Assembly (NCBI GenBank): GCA_963575745.1
Contig: CAUYUJ010002070.1
Location: 32,501-93,885 of the forward strand
Source of the DNA: Prorocentrum cordatum
Taxonomy: Eukaryota > Sar > Dinophyceae > Prorocentrales > Prorocentraceae
Length of the DNA stretch: 61,385 nt
Reading direction: 5' to 3'
Below, piece after piece: positions 58,972 through 61,385 of the stretch. Below the pieces are notes generated by a model. The model saw nothing but the letters and a program-made list of their open reading frames with translations, was not told the origin of the DNA and ran no database searches. A program made the position numbers and the translations under genes. Every line of letters starts with the position of its first letter. Position 1 is the first letter of the stretch.

Positions 58972-61385
58972 CAGCGCACTGCCTTTGCGCGCTTACGCAC
59001 GTTGGGCGTGGGCTCCAAAAAGAAGTTGCGTTCCTCTCCCCTACCTATCCTCTCCACGGCTGCGGGCACCTTCGTGGTGGACGCCACCCAAGCGGCCGAC
59101 ACATGGCTGTCCCATTTTGCTCGACAGGAGCATGGCGCGGTTATTCCGCTCAAACATGCCAAGGCCTACGACGCTAGTGCATCGTATCTACCCGCTGACC
59201 TTACTGTGGATATTCCCCCTCCATACTCCCTCTTCTCCCTAGCGCAAATCGAGCGCGCCTATGCCAGAACCCCTGACTCGGCAGCCAGTGTGGACGGCTT
59301 CAAAGGAGCCTTTGTCAAGTCGTTTCACCGTCTACTTGCGAAGCAGTACTACCCGGTCCACCTCAAGGCGCAGGTGCGCCTTGAGGAACCGCTGGCTTGG
59401 CGGGGAGGATACAATTTCGACATTTTTAAGGGTAAAGGCAATCCGGCCATAATGGCCAACTCCCGCTCGGTAATGGCCTCCCCCCACTTCTCCAAGCGGC
59501 ATCGTGCCCTATTGCGTAAAGAACTGGTGGAATATCTTCCTCCCATGGCAGGCGCCTCGCAATCAGGCGGCATTGCTGGACGGGGCACAGATTTCGCCAC
59601 GCTTGCGGTCTTAGCGCACCAAGCCTACGCAAATAGCCTGCGCATCTCTTCAGCGTACATATTTATAGACGCTGTCTCAGCCTTTTACAGGGCCCTCCGG
59701 CAGCTTGTATTTTACTGCGACTCGCAACAAGCCGACCTCTACTACTTGGTTGCCTCCCTTGATCTCCCTCAGGAGACAGGGGAAGAACTAATAAGACACT
59801 TGCTCTCTGCCCCTCCTATTCTGCAGGAGGCTGGTCTCCCTCCGCATCTCCATGCTCAAATCTCGGCCGCATACGAGCATACTTGGGCTTTTTACCCGGG
59901 AGCCTCAGGAGTTGCACTCACATTACGCGGCACCATCCCAGGACAGCAGCTCGGAGATGTTCTTTTCAACTTCCTCATGGCCCGAGCCAACAACGAAGCT
60001 GTCAAGCAGCTCACCGAATCACCGCTTGCACACCTTATTCTCAATGTCCAGGTGAACAAGGATGCCCCGCGCTCTTTTTTCGCTCATCACAAGGACAATA
60101 TTGCCTCCGCAGAGACAGAACTGCACCAATATCTAGACTCATGCTTTTTCGATGATGGTGCATATGCCTTCCTTGGTCCCACTAAGGAGCTATTTGACGC
60201 CATGCCCGCACTAATGGCCACCATAGTTGAAGCCTACGCGCGCTCAGGCATCAAGCTAAATTTTCAAGTCAACAAAACCATGTGCCTGTTTCAGTTTAGA
60301 GGGGAAGCTTCCATATCCCTTCGCCGCAAGCTCTGGGACCCCCAAGGGCTCAATGGGCACATGCTAGTCTCACCTGCTCTAGGACACTTGCCTTTCTCCC
60401 TCCACTTCGCCAGAATATACACATATCTAGGCACACACCTGGACGAAAAGGGCAGTATAGGCCCCGAACTCGCCCACAGGCGATCGGAGGCGGCCCCCAG
60501 CTGGCGTAATCTAGCCAGGCAATTTTTGCGCCACTCTTCCAGTACCTGGCTTCATGAGCACTTGCATTTACTGGACTCCCTCATCCTCTCTTCCCGCCTT
60601 TTTAATGCAGCTGTTTGGCCATTGCTCACTGGGCCGCAAATAGTCTCCTTACAAGGGGAACTCATGAGAATGTACAGGCGCTTGCTCCACCTCCCAAGGT
60701 GCGACAGCACGGCAGAGCGAGACTCATTTATCCTGGCCAAGGTCTGCAGACCCCCTCTACCGCATATCTTTAGTGCAATGCGTCTGCGCCTCTTTGGCAG
60801 ACTCCTCCGCACGGGACCTCCGCACCTCACCTCCCTGCTGGCCAGACTAGCCGCAGACGTCCCGGATTCGTGGCTTGCACTGGTGCAGAGGGACCTGCAG
60901 TGGCTGGGCGAATTTTCTGCCAATCTTGAACAAATGCCCTCGCCAGTGTCGCATCTGGACCAGTGGGAGGCCCTTGCACTCCAATCCCACACAGGATGGA
61001 AGCGCCGAATTCGCAACGCCCTTACAGCGGGAGCACAGCATTTCGCTCGAGCAGCACTCGCCGAGGCAGCGGCCAAGCACTTTTTTACCATTTCTGTCCC
61101 ATGCGGGATCCCCCTGCCGACGGACCATGTACAGCACCCGATCGAGCAGCAACGCATGGCAGCGCACTACCCAACGGTGCTCACCTGTCCATGGTGCGCG
61201 CGCACATTTTTAAAATTTCGAGGGCTTAAGCAACACGTTGCCCAGGCGCATTGGACCTTGTCCCACAGGGTCAAGGGCCTAGTACCGGACACCCAGGTGT
61301 GCCCGGCCTGTAGCCTCCCCTTTGGCTCACGCGCCAGTCTCATGCAGCACCTCTGTTTCGACTCCTTCATATGTGCTCTCTACCT
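58972..61385 (+). CDS. LINE-2 ORF2, second part: RT and zinc fingers (open to window end)
   Basis: No stop codon occurs from 58972 to 61385 in the frame of the preceding part. RT motifs: DFATLAVLAHQAY, motif A YIFIDAVSAFYRALR (about 59665-59710), motif B RGTIPGQQLGDVLFNF (about 59926-59975), motif C CFFDDGAYAF (about 60148-60175), LNFQVNKTMCL and YLGTHLDEKGS. The C-terminal part has two CX2C-X12-H fingers: CPWCARTFLKF...HVAQAH (about 61189-61250) and CPACSLPFGS...QH (about 61306-61355). The C terminus lies beyond the window. Apart from the TAA upstream, the RT looks functional. Confidence 0.92.

Larger units (their letters stand above)
53863..61385 (+). mobile_element. LINE-2 (RNase H-endonuclease-RT order), 3' end outside window
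   Basis: ORF1 with zinc-finger and coiled-coil regions is followed by ORF2 with RNase H, AP-endonuclease and RT in that order, then C2H2-type zinc fingers at the window end. The 5' boundary is uncertain; I place it after the polypyrimidine tract. Lesions are a frame change at a coding (TA)n tract (56626-56650) and a TAA at 58969-58971. Most domains are intact. Confidence 0.88.

Noticed and set aside
60061-60100. HHKDNIA as RT motif C of LINE-2 with a lost Asp
   Set aside because: The true motif C with intact DD (CFFDDGAYAF) lies about 80 bp downstream with correct spacing to the NKT and YLGT motifs.

Overview
The window reads as repeat-rich nuclear DNA of a dinoflagellate. The strongest evidence is a perfect copy of the 22-nt dinoflagellate spliced leader at 38997-39018 (minus strand), sitting at the 5' end of a LINE. 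The GC-rich low-complexity background and the retrotransposon families fit the same assignment. I could not resolve the species. I found no convincing host protein gene, rRNA or tRNA gene. Every recognisable protein belongs to a retrotransposon.

Layout. 1-4290: dispersed repeat, degenerate GC-rich repeats and a 1.2-kb ACC-repeat tract. 4291-13542: a tyrosine-recombinase (DIRS-order) retrotransposon on the minus strand, carrying gag, RT, RNase H and recombinase, bounded by split direct repeats A1-ORFs-B1-A2-B2. 13543-22350: noncoding, with triplet microsatellite arrays, minisatellites, paralogous repeat blocks and a G-rich degenerate tract with recurring palindromes. 22359-29417: a Ty1/copia element on the plus strand (copia-1) with identical 90-bp LTRs, a GGAGG target duplication and broken ORFs. 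29418-32784: repeats and an inverted repeat. 32785-39017: a full-length LINE on the minus strand (LINE-1), spliced leader at its 5' end, AATTAG tail at its 3' end, 15-bp target duplication. 39640-41720: decayed LINE 3' half on the plus strand. 42422-48682: a second Ty1/copia element on the minus strand (copia-2) with 85-bp LTRs, a nearly intact pol and an extra domain between integrase and RT. 48683-53500: (GGA)n tracts, a foldback element, a MITE-like pair and other repeats. About 53860 to the window end: a second LINE on the plus strand (LINE-2) with the order RNase H, endonuclease, RT. Its RT frame is open to the last base.

How the parts relate. The autonomous machineries belong to three replication classes: YR-mediated circle integration, LTR/integrase, and target-primed LINE. 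Each has small lesions (single stops or frameshifts) although their terminal repeats or target duplications are still sharp. That suggests recent insertions copied in trans from defective templates, or residual homopolymer errors in the assembly. LINE-1 records trans-splicing before reverse transcription. LINE-2 has a coding (TA)n tract exactly where its reading frame changes.
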